DNA of 64,000 bases from Aestuariivita sp. Lineage in GTDB: Bacteria > Pseudomonadota > Alphaproteobacteria > Rhodobacterales > Rhodobacteraceae. Under the pieces are notes generated by a model. The model was not told where the DNA came from, did no database searches, and saw only the letters and a program-made list of their open reading frames with translations. This document shows, piece after piece, positions 27,152 to 35,556 of this stretch (within the stretch, counting starts at the first letter, position 1; the number at the start of each line of letters is the position of its first letter). The stretch is taken from assembly GCA_018401465.1 (NCBI GenBank), contig JAGYKE010000004.1:1-64000 (forward strand), in the 5' to 3' direction. The position numbers were made by a program, and so were the translations under genes.

Positions 27152-28228
27152 CTACTTCCAGGGATAGCCGTTGGCGGCCACGTCCTGGGCGTATTTCTCG
27201 GTCAGCGCGATCCAGTCGGCGAAGATCGCCTCGCCGTCGAGGCCCTTCTCGTTGGCCTTGGCCTTCCAGTTCGCCGCATCGGCCAGCGCCACTTCGACGA
27301 GCGCTTCGCGCATGTCGGCGGGCGCGTCTATCATGGTGATTGGCTTGCCATCGACCCCGGCGGCCAGCTTGGCCTTGGTGTCGATGCGCGAGCGGGCCAT
27401 TACCTCGGCCATGTTGATGGTGAAGTCGCGGCCCAGTTCGTCCATCAGCGCCTGCTGATCGGCGGTCAGGCTCTGATAGGTCTGAAGGTTCATGATAATG
27501 CCGAAGCCCAGCGTCTGGCCGAGGCTGAGTTCGGTCATGTAGCTGGCGACCTCGTGCTGCTTGTAGCCGTCCACCACGTAGTAATAGGTGGTCGAGCCAT
27601 CGACCGACCCGTTCGACAGCGCCTCATAGACCTTGGGCTGCGACAGCGACACGGTTGCGGCGCCGAAAGCTTCCAGTGCCGGCACATGGGCGCCGGTGCT
27701 GCGGATCGTCATGCCCTTCAGGTCTTCCAGCGTGGCGACCGGCTTGTCCTTGGTCAGAAGCTGGGTCGGGCCGGTGGTGTAGTTGCCGAAATAGCGGATG
27801 TTGAAATCCTCGGCTTCCTTCAGCGCGACAGGATGCGTCGTCATCAGTTCGTAGGAAGCCATCATGCCGGCATATTCGTCCGCGATCTCGCCGGTGTCGA
27901 CGACTTCATAGGCCACCAGCTGGCCCGGCGCATAGACCGGCACGATCGAGCCCATATCGGCCACGCCGTCCGAGATTGCCTGCGCCGCGCCTGCCGCACC
28001 GACCAGCGCGCCACCCCAGATGATGTCGAGGCCCAGTTCGCCGTTCGAGCGTTTGCGTAGCTCTTCGTCCAGCCAGACAAGTCCGCCTGCCCGCGCGCCC
28101 GCATTGGGCCCGAATTCTGCGAATCGCAATTCGCGCGTCTGCGCCTCGGCCCAAGTGGGCACAGTCAGCGTGGCAAGGCCGATTGCGACGGTCGCGGGCT
28201 TCAGCAGCCCACTGATGAGGTGTTTCAT
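27152..28228 (-). CDS. dctP: TRAP transporter solute-binding protein (DctP)
   Basis: A 358-residue periplasmic protein with signal peptide (MKHLISGLLKPATVAIGLAT, cleavage after WAEA). The DctP fold includes the conserved substrate arginine region TIRSTGAHVPALEAFGAATV. The ATG at 28228 has GGAGG upstream. First gene of the dctPQM operon, transcribed away from iclR. Confidence 0.9.
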   Translation of the reverse strand: MKHLISGLLKPATVAIGLATLTVPTWAEAQTRELRFAEFGPNAGARAGGLVWLDEELRKRSNGELGLDIIWGGALVGAAGAAQAISDGVADMGSIVPVYAPGQLVAYEVVDTGEIADEYAGMMASYELMTTHPVALKEAEDFNIRYFGNYTTGPTQLLTKDKPVATLEDLKGMTIRSTGAHVPALEAFGAATVSLSQPKVYEALSNGSVDGSTTYYYVVDGYKQHEVASYMTELSLGQTLGFGIIMNLQTYQSLTADQQALMDELGRDFTINMAEVMARSRIDTKAKLAAGVDGKPITMIDAPADMREALVEVALADAANWKAKANEKGLDGEAIFADWIALTEKYAQDVAANGYPWK

Positions 28229-28296
28229 GGATCGTCCTCCCTGTTCTGGCTCTCCCGCGCCAGTCCCTGCCAATATCACATAAAGGGGTTGTATTC

Positions 28297-28330
28297 TGTC
28301 AATAAGTAATCATTATTTCATCAGATGAAA
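28297..28330 (-). promoter_or_regulatory. Putative IclR operator/promoter of dctPQM (34-bp motif, copy 1)
   Basis: Read toward dctP it is TTTCA-N5-TGAAATAA-N7-TTATTGACA. TTTCATC-A-GATGAAA here is part of a 17-bp dyad (28315-28331). The final TTGACA can serve as a -35 element for dctP. The identical layout occurs at 29141-29174 before the dmd operon. Confidence 0.7.
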
Positions 28331-28348
28331 TGAAGGGATCATCCGACC

Positions 28349-29137
28349 ATGGTTTCAGTCAAACCGCGCGGCCAGCATGGCGCCACGCTTCCCCGCGTTC
28401 GTGCTGTGTCCCGCGCGATCAGCATCCTGCGCGCCTTCTCGGCGGACCGGCCCTTTCTGGCCCTGAATGAAATCGTCCGCGCCACCGGGCTGGATGCCGG
28501 CACGTCGCGGCGGATCTTGGTCACCCTGCGTGACGAGGGAATGGTCTACCAGGACCCGGCCAGCGGGCTCTATAGTGCCTCGACCGGCCTTCTGGCGCTG
28601 GCGCGCGCGGTGCCGCGGACGCTGACCCTGGCCAGCCTGGTCGACCAGCGCCTGACGCAGCTGGCCGAAGATAGCCAGACGACGGTCTACCTCTCGGTCT
28701 GCAGCGGAGACGAGGCGCTTTGCGTTTCGCGGGTGAACGGCGGACGTGCAATCGAGGTGCGGTGGTGGGCCGTAGGGGAAACCCGCGCCTTCAACCACGG
28801 GACCGGTCCGCGGGTGCTCCTGGCCTATCTCCCCGAGGCCGAGCGCGAGCGCATCATCGCTGGCCCTCTCGGGCTGGACCTGCGGGCCGCGGACGGCCTG
28901 CGCCGGGAACTGGAGGCAATCGTCGAATCGGGTTTCATCGTCAAGCACGACGAGATTGCCGCCGGAATCTCGGCCATGGCGATCCCACTTCTGGACGAGA
29001 GCGGTGCAATCCTTGGGGCGATCTCCACCGGCGGGTTAACGCCCCGCTACATCGGCGCGGCGCAGGCCGAACTTCTGTCGATAACGCAGCGCGCCTCGGA
29101 GGACATGCAGCGCGCGATGCGGGGGGCCGGGATCTAA
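28349..29137 (+). CDS. IclR-family transcriptional regulator
   Basis: A 262-residue protein. An N-terminal winged helix (AISILRAFSADRPFLALNEI, then GTSRRILVTLRDEGMV) precedes the IclR effector domain (about 85-255), which contains the GTGPRVLLAYL and GISAMAIPLLDESGAILGAI segments. It is divergent from dctPQM and upstream of dmdAB-dml, flanked on both sides by the same 34-bp motif. It is therefore the likely regulator of both operons, responding to a catabolic intermediate. Confidence 0.92.
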   Translation: MVSVKPRGQHGATLPRVRAVSRAISILRAFSADRPFLALNEIVRATGLDAGTSRRILVTLRDEGMVYQDPASGLYSASTGLLALARAVPRTLTLASLVDQRLTQLAEDSQTTVYLSVCSGDEALCVSRVNGGRAIEVRWWAVGETRAFNHGTGPRVLLAYLPEAERERIIAGPLGLDLRAADGLRRELEAIVESGFIVKHDEIAAGISAMAIPLLDESGAILGAISTGGLTPRYIGAAQAELLSITQRASEDMQRAMRGAGI

Positions 29138-29140
29138 CGG

Positions 29141-29174
29141 TTTCAACTAATGAAATAAATGTTGTTTATTGACA
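29141..29174 (+). promoter_or_regulatory. Putative IclR operator/promoter of dmd operon (34-bp motif, copy 2)
   Basis: TTTCA-ACTAA-TGAAATAA-ATGTTGT-TTATTGACA: the 22 defined positions and both spacers (5 and 7) match copy 1 at 28297-28330, in the same orientation relative to the structural genes. TTGACA at 29169-29174 may be the -35 box for the dmd operon. Confidence 0.7.
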
Positions 29175-29229
29175 ACTCGATGTGACCCAACAACACTCTC
29201 CTAACCCTGACGGATGGGAGGTTCGGTTC

Positions 29230-30507
29230 ATGGGTTACACAATCGCCGAGAAGATCCTGGCGCGGGCCTCCGGGCAAAAGACTGTACGCGCGGGCGATGA
29301 ATTGCGGGTCCGGCCCGATTTCGTCATCGCCTATGATTTTCCGGGCTACACCGACGTGATCTTCCGCCAGATGGAGGACGAATTCGGCATCGAGCGCGTC
29401 GCTGATCCGCAGCGCTTTGCGCTGTTCATCGACCACATGGTTCCCGCCACCACCACCCAGGAGGAGGAGCTGCACGAGATCACGCGCAGCTGGGGCGCGA
29501 AGAACGACGTGCCGGTCTACGAGGGCAAGGGCATCGGCCACCAGGTCGCCGCCGAACTGGGCTATGCTACGCCCGGCGCCTTCGTCTTGCATTTCGATGG
29601 CCATATCTCGCAGCTGGGCACCTTCGGGACGCTGGCGATCGGCGTGCGGCGCCACCTTCTCGAAGCCTTCGTGAAGGAGCGGATCAAGTTTAAGGTGCCC
29701 GAGACCACGCGCATCGACCTGACCGGCCGCCTTCAGCCGGGCGTCACCGCGCGCGACGTCTTCCACCATATCGTGCGTGTGCTGGGCCCGCGTGCCTGCC
29801 GTGGCACCGTGATGGAACTGGGCGGCGACGCCATCTCCGCGATGAGCCTCGAAAGCCGCCAGACCATCACCTGCCTTGCGATGTTCACCGGCGCCATCAC
29901 GGCGATCATCAATCCTGACGAGAAGGCGCTGGACTACATCCGTCCGCGCCAGCGGCTGGACATCGCGCCGCTGTCCTCGGACCCTGACGCGGTCTACGCC
30001 GCGCGCCACACGATCGACGTCACCGCGCTCGAACCCGTAGCGGTGATTCCGCCCAGCCCAGCCAATACCCGCGACCTGAGCGAGGTGGCCGGCACCGAGG
30101 TGCAGGTGGGATACCTGGGCTCCTGCGCGTCCGGCCGGGTCGAGGACCTGGCGCTGGCCGCTGATGTGCTGGAAGGGCGCAAGGTCAAGGACGGCTTCAA
30201 GCTCTACGTCATTCCCACCAGCAAGGAGATCATGGAAAAGGCTGCCGAACAGGGCATCCTGACCCGCCTGATCGCGGCGGGGGCCTTCGTGTCGTCGTCT
30301 TCCTGCGACTATTGCTTCGGGCGCATGGGGGTGATGCGGACGGGGCAGCGCGCTGTATCGACCGGGACACTGAATGTGCGCGGGCGGATGGGATCGCCCG
30401 ACAGCGAAATCTTCATCGTCAACGCGGCGGCGGTCGCGGCGGCGGCCATCGAAGGCCGCATCACTGATCCGCGCCCCTATCTGACTGGGGCAGGCCATGG
30501 CGCTTGA
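29230..30507 (+). CDS. dmdA: Dimethylmaleate hydratase-like large subunit (LeuC/aconitase family)
   Basis: A 425-residue aconitase-superfamily large subunit. The [4Fe-4S] ligands are in GSCASGR and SSSCDYCFG, and the active-site D-H-M region is LFIDHMVPATT. Length and separate small subunit match the LeuC-type isomerases that include 2,3-dimethylmalate dehydratase of nicotinate fermenters. The ATG at 29230 has GGGAGG upstream. With DmdB and the lyase it would hydrate a substituted maleate. Citraconate or isopropylmalate-type substrates are alternatives; no leucine genes are nearby. Confidence 0.75.
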   Translation: MGYTIAEKILARASGQKTVRAGDELRVRPDFVIAYDFPGYTDVIFRQMEDEFGIERVADPQRFALFIDHMVPATTTQEEELHEITRSWGAKNDVPVYEGKGIGHQVAAELGYATPGAFVLHFDGHISQLGTFGTLAIGVRRHLLEAFVKERIKFKVPETTRIDLTGRLQPGVTARDVFHHIVRVLGPRACRGTVMELGGDAISAMSLESRQTITCLAMFTGAITAIINPDEKALDYIRPRQRLDIAPLSSDPDAVYAARHTIDVTALEPVAVIPPSPANTRDLSEVAGTEVQVGYLGSCASGRVEDLALAADVLEGRKVKDGFKLYVIPTSKEIMEKAAEQGILTRLIAAGAFVSSSSCDYCFGRMGVMRTGQRAVSTGTLNVRGRMGSPDSEIFIVNAAAVAAAAIEGRITDPRPYLTGAGHGA

Positions 30508-31018
30508 GAACCTGTGCGGGCGCGTGGCCTGGATTTTCGAGGATGAGGATTTTGACGTCGACCAGATCGTCGGCGTCAAGAACATCAAGATCAAGGACCC
30601 CGCCGAACTGGGCCGCCTGTGCCTTTCGGCGGAAGACCCGGACTTTGCGCAGAAGGTCATGCCGGGCGATCTGCTGATCGGCAATCACAACTTCGGCTAC
30701 GGCCATCCGCATTATCCCCCGATGATCGGAATGCGGCACCTCGGGATCGCAGGCGTCATCGCCGAAAGCTTCGCGCCCGGCTACTGGCGTGGCGAAATAG
30801 CGATGGGCTTTCCGCAGGTGGTCTGCCCCGGCATCCTGGGCGCGGTGTCGCGCTGGGACGAGATCGAGGTCGACTGGGCGGCGGGCCGCCTGCGCAACAT
30901 TACGACGAAAACCGAATTGCCGATCGAACCGCTGAGCGAAGGCGACCGGCAGATGCTCGAGGCGGGCGGCATCGTCGGATACCTTCATGCCCGCGACCGC
31001 GAGGAGGCCGAGACATGA
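30497..31018 (+). CDS. dmdB: Dimethylmaleate hydratase-like small subunit (LeuD family)
   Basis: A 173-residue swivelling small subunit containing GDLLIGNHNFGYGHPHYPPM and IAGVIAESFAPGYWRG, the LeuD counterparts of the substrate-binding loop and core strand. It overlaps dmdA by 11 nt, so the two are coupled and expected to form a heterodimer or heterotetramer. Confidence 0.78.
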   Translation: MALENLCGRVAWIFEDEDFDVDQIVGVKNIKIKDPAELGRLCLSAEDPDFAQKVMPGDLLIGNHNFGYGHPHYPPMIGMRHLGIAGVIAESFAPGYWRGEIAMGFPQVVCPGILGAVSRWDEIEVDWAAGRLRNITTKTELPIEPLSEGDRQMLEAGGIVGYLHARDREEAET

Positions 31019-31911
31019 TCGAAGACGCAACCCGCAAGGATTTCGCGGCGAAACTGCGCGCGGGCGAGACGGTCTTCGTCGCGGGCTGTTTCGACGCGAT
31101 GTCGGCGATGCTGGCCGAAAAGGCGGGCGCGCCTGCAGTAATGACCTCGGGCTTCGCGGTCTCGGCCACGCATCTGGGGTTTCCCGATGTCGAACTCTAC
31201 ACCATGACCGAGAACCTGTCCGTGGTGCGCAACGTCGTGAACGCGGTCGGCATTCCGGTCATCGCCGATACCGACACCGGCTATGGCAACGCGATCAACG
31301 TCATGCGCACCGTGCGCGAGTTCGAACGGGCCGGCGTCAGCGCTATGATATTCGAGGATCAACTGGCCCCCAAACGCTGCCCCGCAGCGGCGAACACGGT
31401 CGAACTGCTCTCGGCCTATGAACATGCCGGCAAGATCCGCGCCGCGATCGAGGCACGCCGCAATCCCGATACGATCATAATCGCCCGCACCGACGCACCG
31501 ACCGAGGCCGAGGCGATCGCGCGCGCGCAGATGTATGTCGATGCTGGCGCCGATCTGGTCCAGCCGATCAGCAAGACCTTCCGCGATTTCGAAGGCCTCA
31601 AACGGTTCCGCAAGGCGGTCGGCGTGCCGCTTTCGCTGCAGATCCTCGGCTGGTTGGAAACCGATCTTACACCCGACCAGATACGTCAGGTGGCGGGCCT
31701 TGCGGTCTTCCCGCTGGTGGGCCTGATGACCGCGGCCCGCGCGATGCAGGACAATTACGCGCGCCTGATGCAGGATCTGGGCACCGCCCGCCTGCCGCAT
31801 CCGGTGATGACCATGCCGGATTTCAAGACCTTCATCGGCTTCGAGGAGGTTGAGGACCGTCAGGCCAGGTTCCTGGTGGCCGACATCCAGACAGGACTGG
31901 CGTCGGGCTGA
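31015..31911 (+). CDS. dml: Dimethylmalate/methylisocitrate lyase-like protein (ICL/PEP mutase family)
   Basis: A 298-residue TIM-barrel lyase. The metal site DTDTGYGN, FEDQ and TDAPTEAEAIARA are characteristic of the isocitrate lyase/PEP mutase family. Dimethylmalate lyase splits 2,3-dimethylmalate to propionate and pyruvate. The gating loop reads PKRCPAA rather than the usual KKCGH, so substrate choice may differ (citramalate or oxaloacetate-type acids). It overlaps dmdB by 4 nt (ATGA). Confidence 0.8.
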   Translation: MIEDATRKDFAAKLRAGETVFVAGCFDAMSAMLAEKAGAPAVMTSGFAVSATHLGFPDVELYTMTENLSVVRNVVNAVGIPVIADTDTGYGNAINVMRTVREFERAGVSAMIFEDQLAPKRCPAAANTVELLSAYEHAGKIRAAIEARRNPDTIIIARTDAPTEAEAIARAQMYVDAGADLVQPISKTFRDFEGLKRFRKAVGVPLSLQILGWLETDLTPDQIRQVAGLAVFPLVGLMTAARAMQDNYARLMQDLGTARLPHPVMTMPDFKTFIGFEEVEDRQARFLVADIQTGLASG

Positions 31912-31947
31912 GATCCGGCGCGCCCAGACAGAGAAGGAAGAGCAAGA

Positions 31948-33567
31948 ATGCCCGAGGATTTCACCCGCATCGCGTCCGAACGCCCCAGCCACAGCATGGA
32001 GAAGACGCCCGGGCGCAACCTCATCCAAGGCCGTCCCCAAGGGGCGCCCCGCTTCGATGCGCCGCCGCTCAAGGCCACGCGTCCGCCGCGCTGCCCGCCC
32101 TTCGTCGAGGTGACGCATCCCGACCAGCTTCTGCCCTATCTCGAACACGTGGCACGCCGCCCCTACAATCACGGCCTGAACGCCTGCTGGGATCTGAAAC
32201 CGGGCGAACGCGTGCTTCTGCGCGTCGACAACTGGCACAGCGACCTTGTCATCCAGGCCTGCCAGAAGATCCTCGAGAAATACGGCGTCATCTACGAGAT
32301 AAAGAAGATCGACCGGGGCCCGGTGCCGCAATGGATCGGCTCGGACGAAGTCGATTACTACCTGTTCCGCACCAAGGAACTGGCCGAATGGATGGATTGG
32401 TGGGAAGAGGAAGAGAAAAAGCAGCAGTATGACAAGATCCTGATGGGCTATGGCGGCCCGGTGCTGGCCGAACGCTTCATCAAGATCCAGCGGATGCCCT
32501 TCATCACGCCGGAAATCCTCGCCTCTCCCGCCCATGCCATGCCGATCGAAGTGCTGAACGCCATCGACCGCTGGACCTGGGACCGCGTGCGCACCTGCAA
32601 ACGCGCACGCATCGTCGATCCCGAAGGCACGGATATCGAGTTCACGAACCACGCAGGCTATTGGGACAGCAAGCGCGAATTCTATGACCCCGGCCTGACC
32701 TCGGCCACCTGGACGACGAACGAACATTTCGGCAAGACCTATCTGCCGGGCCATGTGACAGGCCGCCCCTGGATGTTCCTGCCGGGCAAGGAAGACGGCA
32801 ACGGCGTGATCGCGGGCACCACGAACCACATCGCGCCCTGCGACTGGACACAGCTGATCGTCGAGAACTCGAAGATCGTGCAGATCAACGAAGGGGGCGA
32901 TTTCGGCGATCGCCTTCGCAAGCTGCAGGCTGAGACTGACCACATCCAGTATCCGGAATTCCCTGGCAAGGGCCTGCTTTACTGGTGGGAGGCCTCGATC
33001 GGGACCAACCCGCATGTGCACCGCCCGCGCAAGGATTTCCCCTCGGGCTTCATCAACTGCCTCTATGAACGCGTGCGGTCGGGCGTGATCCATATGGGTT
33101 TCGGCACGATCATCTCGTCCATGGCCGAACGCCGCGCCGCGCGGGCGGGCCACCTCGTGGGACATTGGCACCTGCACCTCTATTTCCCGACCTACACGAT
33201 GGAGCGCGAGGGCGACAACGAGACCCTGATCGAGAACGGCCGCCTCGGCGCGCTGGACGACCCCGCGATCCGCAAGCTCTGCGCCAAGTATGGCGACGTG
33301 GACCTCTGGCTTGACGAAAGCTGGAACCCCGCCGTGCCGGGCCTGAACATGGATGGCGATTATTGGGACCATTACGGCCGCGACCCGCTGCACTGGGTCA
33401 AGACCGAGCTTGAGGTCTGCCGCAACTATCACCCGATGTTCATGGCCATGACCGGGGCAGACGACAAGTATTGTCACGGTGCGGGTGCCGAATGGTGGAA
33501 AGGCGGCTGCTGCAACCACAGCGGCGTCCACGCCCATCACCTGCCTGGCAATTGCTGCGGATCCTGA
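31948..33567 (+). CDS. Divergent NicX/M29-fold metalloprotein with Cys/His tail
   Basis: A 539-residue protein of unclear function. LKPGERVLLRVDNWHSDLVI (about 90-110) and ARIVDPEGTDIEFT (about 220) resemble the N-terminal and GTD segments of the M29-fold dioxygenase NicX (compare KPGETVAIV and VTSPHGTDLRYS in the gene at 50308). Later IHMGFGT and GHWHLHLYF lie where NicX has SHLGWG and GHYD, so the iron-ligand Asp seems replaced by His. The end is CCNHSGVHAHHLPGNCCGS, a possible extra metal site. It is 36 nt after the lyase in the dmd operon, with GGAAGAG upstream. I infer a metal-dependent ring-opening or hydrolytic step. Confidence 0.6.
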   Translation: MPEDFTRIASERPSHSMEKTPGRNLIQGRPQGAPRFDAPPLKATRPPRCPPFVEVTHPDQLLPYLEHVARRPYNHGLNACWDLKPGERVLLRVDNWHSDLVIQACQKILEKYGVIYEIKKIDRGPVPQWIGSDEVDYYLFRTKELAEWMDWWEEEEKKQQYDKILMGYGGPVLAERFIKIQRMPFITPEILASPAHAMPIEVLNAIDRWTWDRVRTCKRARIVDPEGTDIEFTNHAGYWDSKREFYDPGLTSATWTTNEHFGKTYLPGHVTGRPWMFLPGKEDGNGVIAGTTNHIAPCDWTQLIVENSKIVQINEGGDFGDRLRKLQAETDHIQYPEFPGKGLLYWWEASIGTNPHVHRPRKDFPSGFINCLYERVRSGVIHMGFGTIISSMAERRAARAGHLVGHWHLHLYFPTYTMEREGDNETLIENGRLGALDDPAIRKLCAKYGDVDLWLDESWNPAVPGLNMDGDYWDHYGRDPLHWVKTELEVCRNYHPMFMAMTGADDKYCHGAGAEWWKGGCCNHSGVHAHHLPGNCCGS

Positions 33568-33715
33568 TCCGCCCGGCGCACTTACGGTGTAGTCCTTTTC
33601 GGGGTGTTCCGACCAAGTGGCGTTGTCTGCGCGCGGGATGAAGGACTGCCTCACAGTTCAAGCTGGGATTTGTTCGAACTGATCTGACATCACCCGATAC
33701 TTCCAGCTACCGCGC

Positions 33716-34357
33716 TCAGGGGTCGCTGCCTTTGACTGCGAAATAATCGGATACAGCCTCGGCGGTCTTCAAGCCCAGAAGATCCGTCCGGTTTGTCAGG
33801 ACTTCTGCATAATAGGGGATGTTCAGCAGTCGTTCGTCACGGGGCTCGGAGACCTGCATCGCGTTGTAACCGGTCTGATGGAAATATGTGACGTAGGCCC
33901 GGACCTGCGCCGCCTTGCCGGCAAACCCCAGGGCAAGGAACACCTGAAGAAGCTGGTTGATCCTGAACGCTTCGATTTCCTTCAAGACTTCGGCCGTCCG
34001 TTTGGAGCTATGCGCCCAATCGCGGATCGCGTTGTCATACTGGGGAACGTATTCGTCCTCTCGCAACAGGACGCCGACATACGCGATGTATTGGTCCCAT
34101 CCATCATCACCGGCGGCCTCGATCGCTCGCGTGAAGGGTGCCGTGTTGCGCTGTGCCCAGTCCTGGCGCACGTCTTCCAGCAGTTCTTCCAGGTTTTCGA
34201 ACTGCCAGTAGAAGGCCCCGGTCGTTGCGCCCAACTCTTCCGCCAGTTGGCGCAAGCTGATCCCTGCGATGCCTTTTTCTATCAGCGTCTTGCGCGCGGC
34301 TGCGATCCAGCTTGCCTTGTCCAGGTTCCGGTCTTTCCTCGGTTTTCGCTCCGCCAT
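33716..34357 (-). CDS. TetR-family transcriptional regulator
   Basis: A 213-residue protein. The TetR HTH occupies residues 15-60 (WIAAARKTLIEKGIAGISLR then LAEELGATTGAFYWQFENLE) and the ligand domain follows. It is divergent from the second TRAP/nitrilase operon, with inverted repeats of CATAAC type in the shared promoter region. It is the probable local repressor. Confidence 0.9.
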   Translation of the reverse strand: MAERKPRKDRNLDKASWIAAARKTLIEKGIAGISLRQLAEELGATTGAFYWQFENLEELLEDVRQDWAQRNTAPFTRAIEAAGDDGWDQYIAYVGVLLREDEYVPQYDNAIRDWAHSSKRTAEVLKEIEAFRINQLLQVFLALGFAGKAAQVRAYVTYFHQTGYNAMQVSEPRDERLLNIPYYAEVLTNRTDLLGLKTAEAVSDYFAVKGSDP

Positions 34358-34417
34358 ACCAGCTCCTGTTGCCGGACCTTGGGGGCGCCCGGAGAAAACT
34401 ATTGACTGATCTACAGG

Positions 34418-34457
34418 GCATAACGCATGTTATGCAACACACGTAACAACTGTTATG
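34418..34457. promoter_or_regulatory. Two TetR-type inverted repeats in divergent promoter
   Basis: GCATAAC-GCAT-GTTATGC (34418-34435, perfect) and CGTAACA-AC-TGTTATG (34442-34457, one mismatch) share the half-site rTAAC. They lie between tetR and the TRAP solute-binding gene, just after a TTGACT -35-like box at 34402. Confidence 0.6.
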
Positions 34458-34495
34458 TCATGGCGTTGTAGACCAGCTCAACAAGGAGGATGGAG

Positions 34496-35482
34496 ATGTT
34501 TCGAAGCTTTTTTTCGGCTGTCGTGTTCGGAACCGCGCTCGCCGCAACGACCGCCTCGGCGGAAATCGAACTCAAGTTTGCCACCGATTCCGGGGACCGT
34601 GAATCGCCCTCGGGCATTGCTCTTGCCAACTGGGCCAATGCCGTGAAGGACGGCTCGAACGGTGAGATCGACGTCAAGATTTTCTACCAGAATGAACTTG
34701 GCGGTCAGCTCGAGGTGTTCGACCTGTTCGTCGCCGGCGAAGTCGATGCGATGATTTCATGGCCTTCAACTTCGTATGACAAACGCATCGGGATCCTGAA
34801 CACGCCCTATATGGTCACCTCATGGGAAGAGGCGCTGGACGCTTACAAGCCCGGCGGCTGGGCCAACGGCGTGCTCGACACGGTGTTCAACGACATCGGG
34901 CTGAAGTACTTCGGCGCGTGGCCCGAGGGGTTCAGCGGTGTTGCAACCCGCGGCGCCTACGCCACCGACGTTGCCGCTGCAGCGAACATCAAGGTCCGCA
35001 CGCCGCCGCTGTTCCCGTTCCCGCAGATCCTTGAAGCGATGGGCTATCAATCCGCCGCGATCGACTGGGGAGAAGTCTACACCTCGATCCAGACCGGTGT
35101 GGTCGATGGTGACGCGGGCAACGTGATCTACTGGGATTACGAATACTTCCGCGATGTGCTCGATTACTACGTCCGCACGAAGCACACCTTTGTGACCGGA
35201 AACCTTCTGGTCAACCTCGAAACCTATGAGGGCCTCTCGGACGAACACAAGCAACTGATCGAAGATGCCGCCGTCGCGGTTATGGAGGCCCGCTTCAAGG
35301 CCGCCCGTGACGAAGACCAACACTACGTCGATCAGTGGGTGCAGGCGGGTAAAGAATACTTCGAGCTCACCGACGAGCAGCTTGCGCCCATCGCGGCAAA
35401 GGTCCGCGCCGAAGTCTGGCCCCAGATGGAACCCGATGTCGGCAAGGAGATCATGGATCTTATCCGCGCGCAGGTGAACTGA
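34496..35482 (+). CDS. dctP: TRAP transporter solute-binding protein (DctP), second system
   Basis: A 328-residue periplasmic protein with signal peptide (MFRSFFSAVVFGTALAATTA, cleavage after ASA). The ATG at 34496 is 6 nt after AGGAGG; the ATG at 34490 is too close. The DctP fold shows IKVRTPPLFPFPQILEAMGY, carrying the binding arginine. It is first of a four-gene operon with DctQ, DctM and a nitrilase-type amidohydrolase, which suggests an amide or N-containing acid as substrate. Confidence 0.88.
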   Translation: MFRSFFSAVVFGTALAATTASAEIELKFATDSGDRESPSGIALANWANAVKDGSNGEIDVKIFYQNELGGQLEVFDLFVAGEVDAMISWPSTSYDKRIGILNTPYMVTSWEEALDAYKPGGWANGVLDTVFNDIGLKYFGAWPEGFSGVATRGAYATDVAAAANIKVRTPPLFPFPQILEAMGYQSAAIDWGEVYTSIQTGVVDGDAGNVIYWDYEYFRDVLDYYVRTKHTFVTGNLLVNLETYEGLSDEHKQLIEDAAVAVMEARFKAARDEDQHYVDQWVQAGKEYFELTDEQLAPIAAKVRAEVWPQMEPDVGKEIMDLIRAQVN

Positions 35483-35488
35483 CCGCCT

Positions 35489-35518
35489 TGCGGCCGGAGC
35501 CTGACGGTTCCGGCCGCA
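35489..35518 (+). terminator. Intercistronic hairpin after dctP
   Basis: TGCGGCCGGAGCC and GGTTCCGGCCGCA form a 13-bp stem (one G-T) around a TGAC tetraloop, with no T-tract. It lies between dctP and dctQ, matching the arrangement after the other two extracellular-binding-protein genes. Confidence 0.65.
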
Positions 35519-35556
35519 CCCTTCACGAGCATGCAGCGAACCGGGAGCGGCGTGAT

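Noticed and set aside
29143-30684. Long minus-strand frame opposite dmdA
   Set aside because: The plus strand has Fe-S ligands and the correct family length; the antisense frame is a mirror.
30985-33654. Very long open frame on the minus strand opposite the lyase and NicX-fold genes
   Set aside because: It is antisense to three coupled genes with clear motifs and ribosome sites; high GC content produces such mirror frames.
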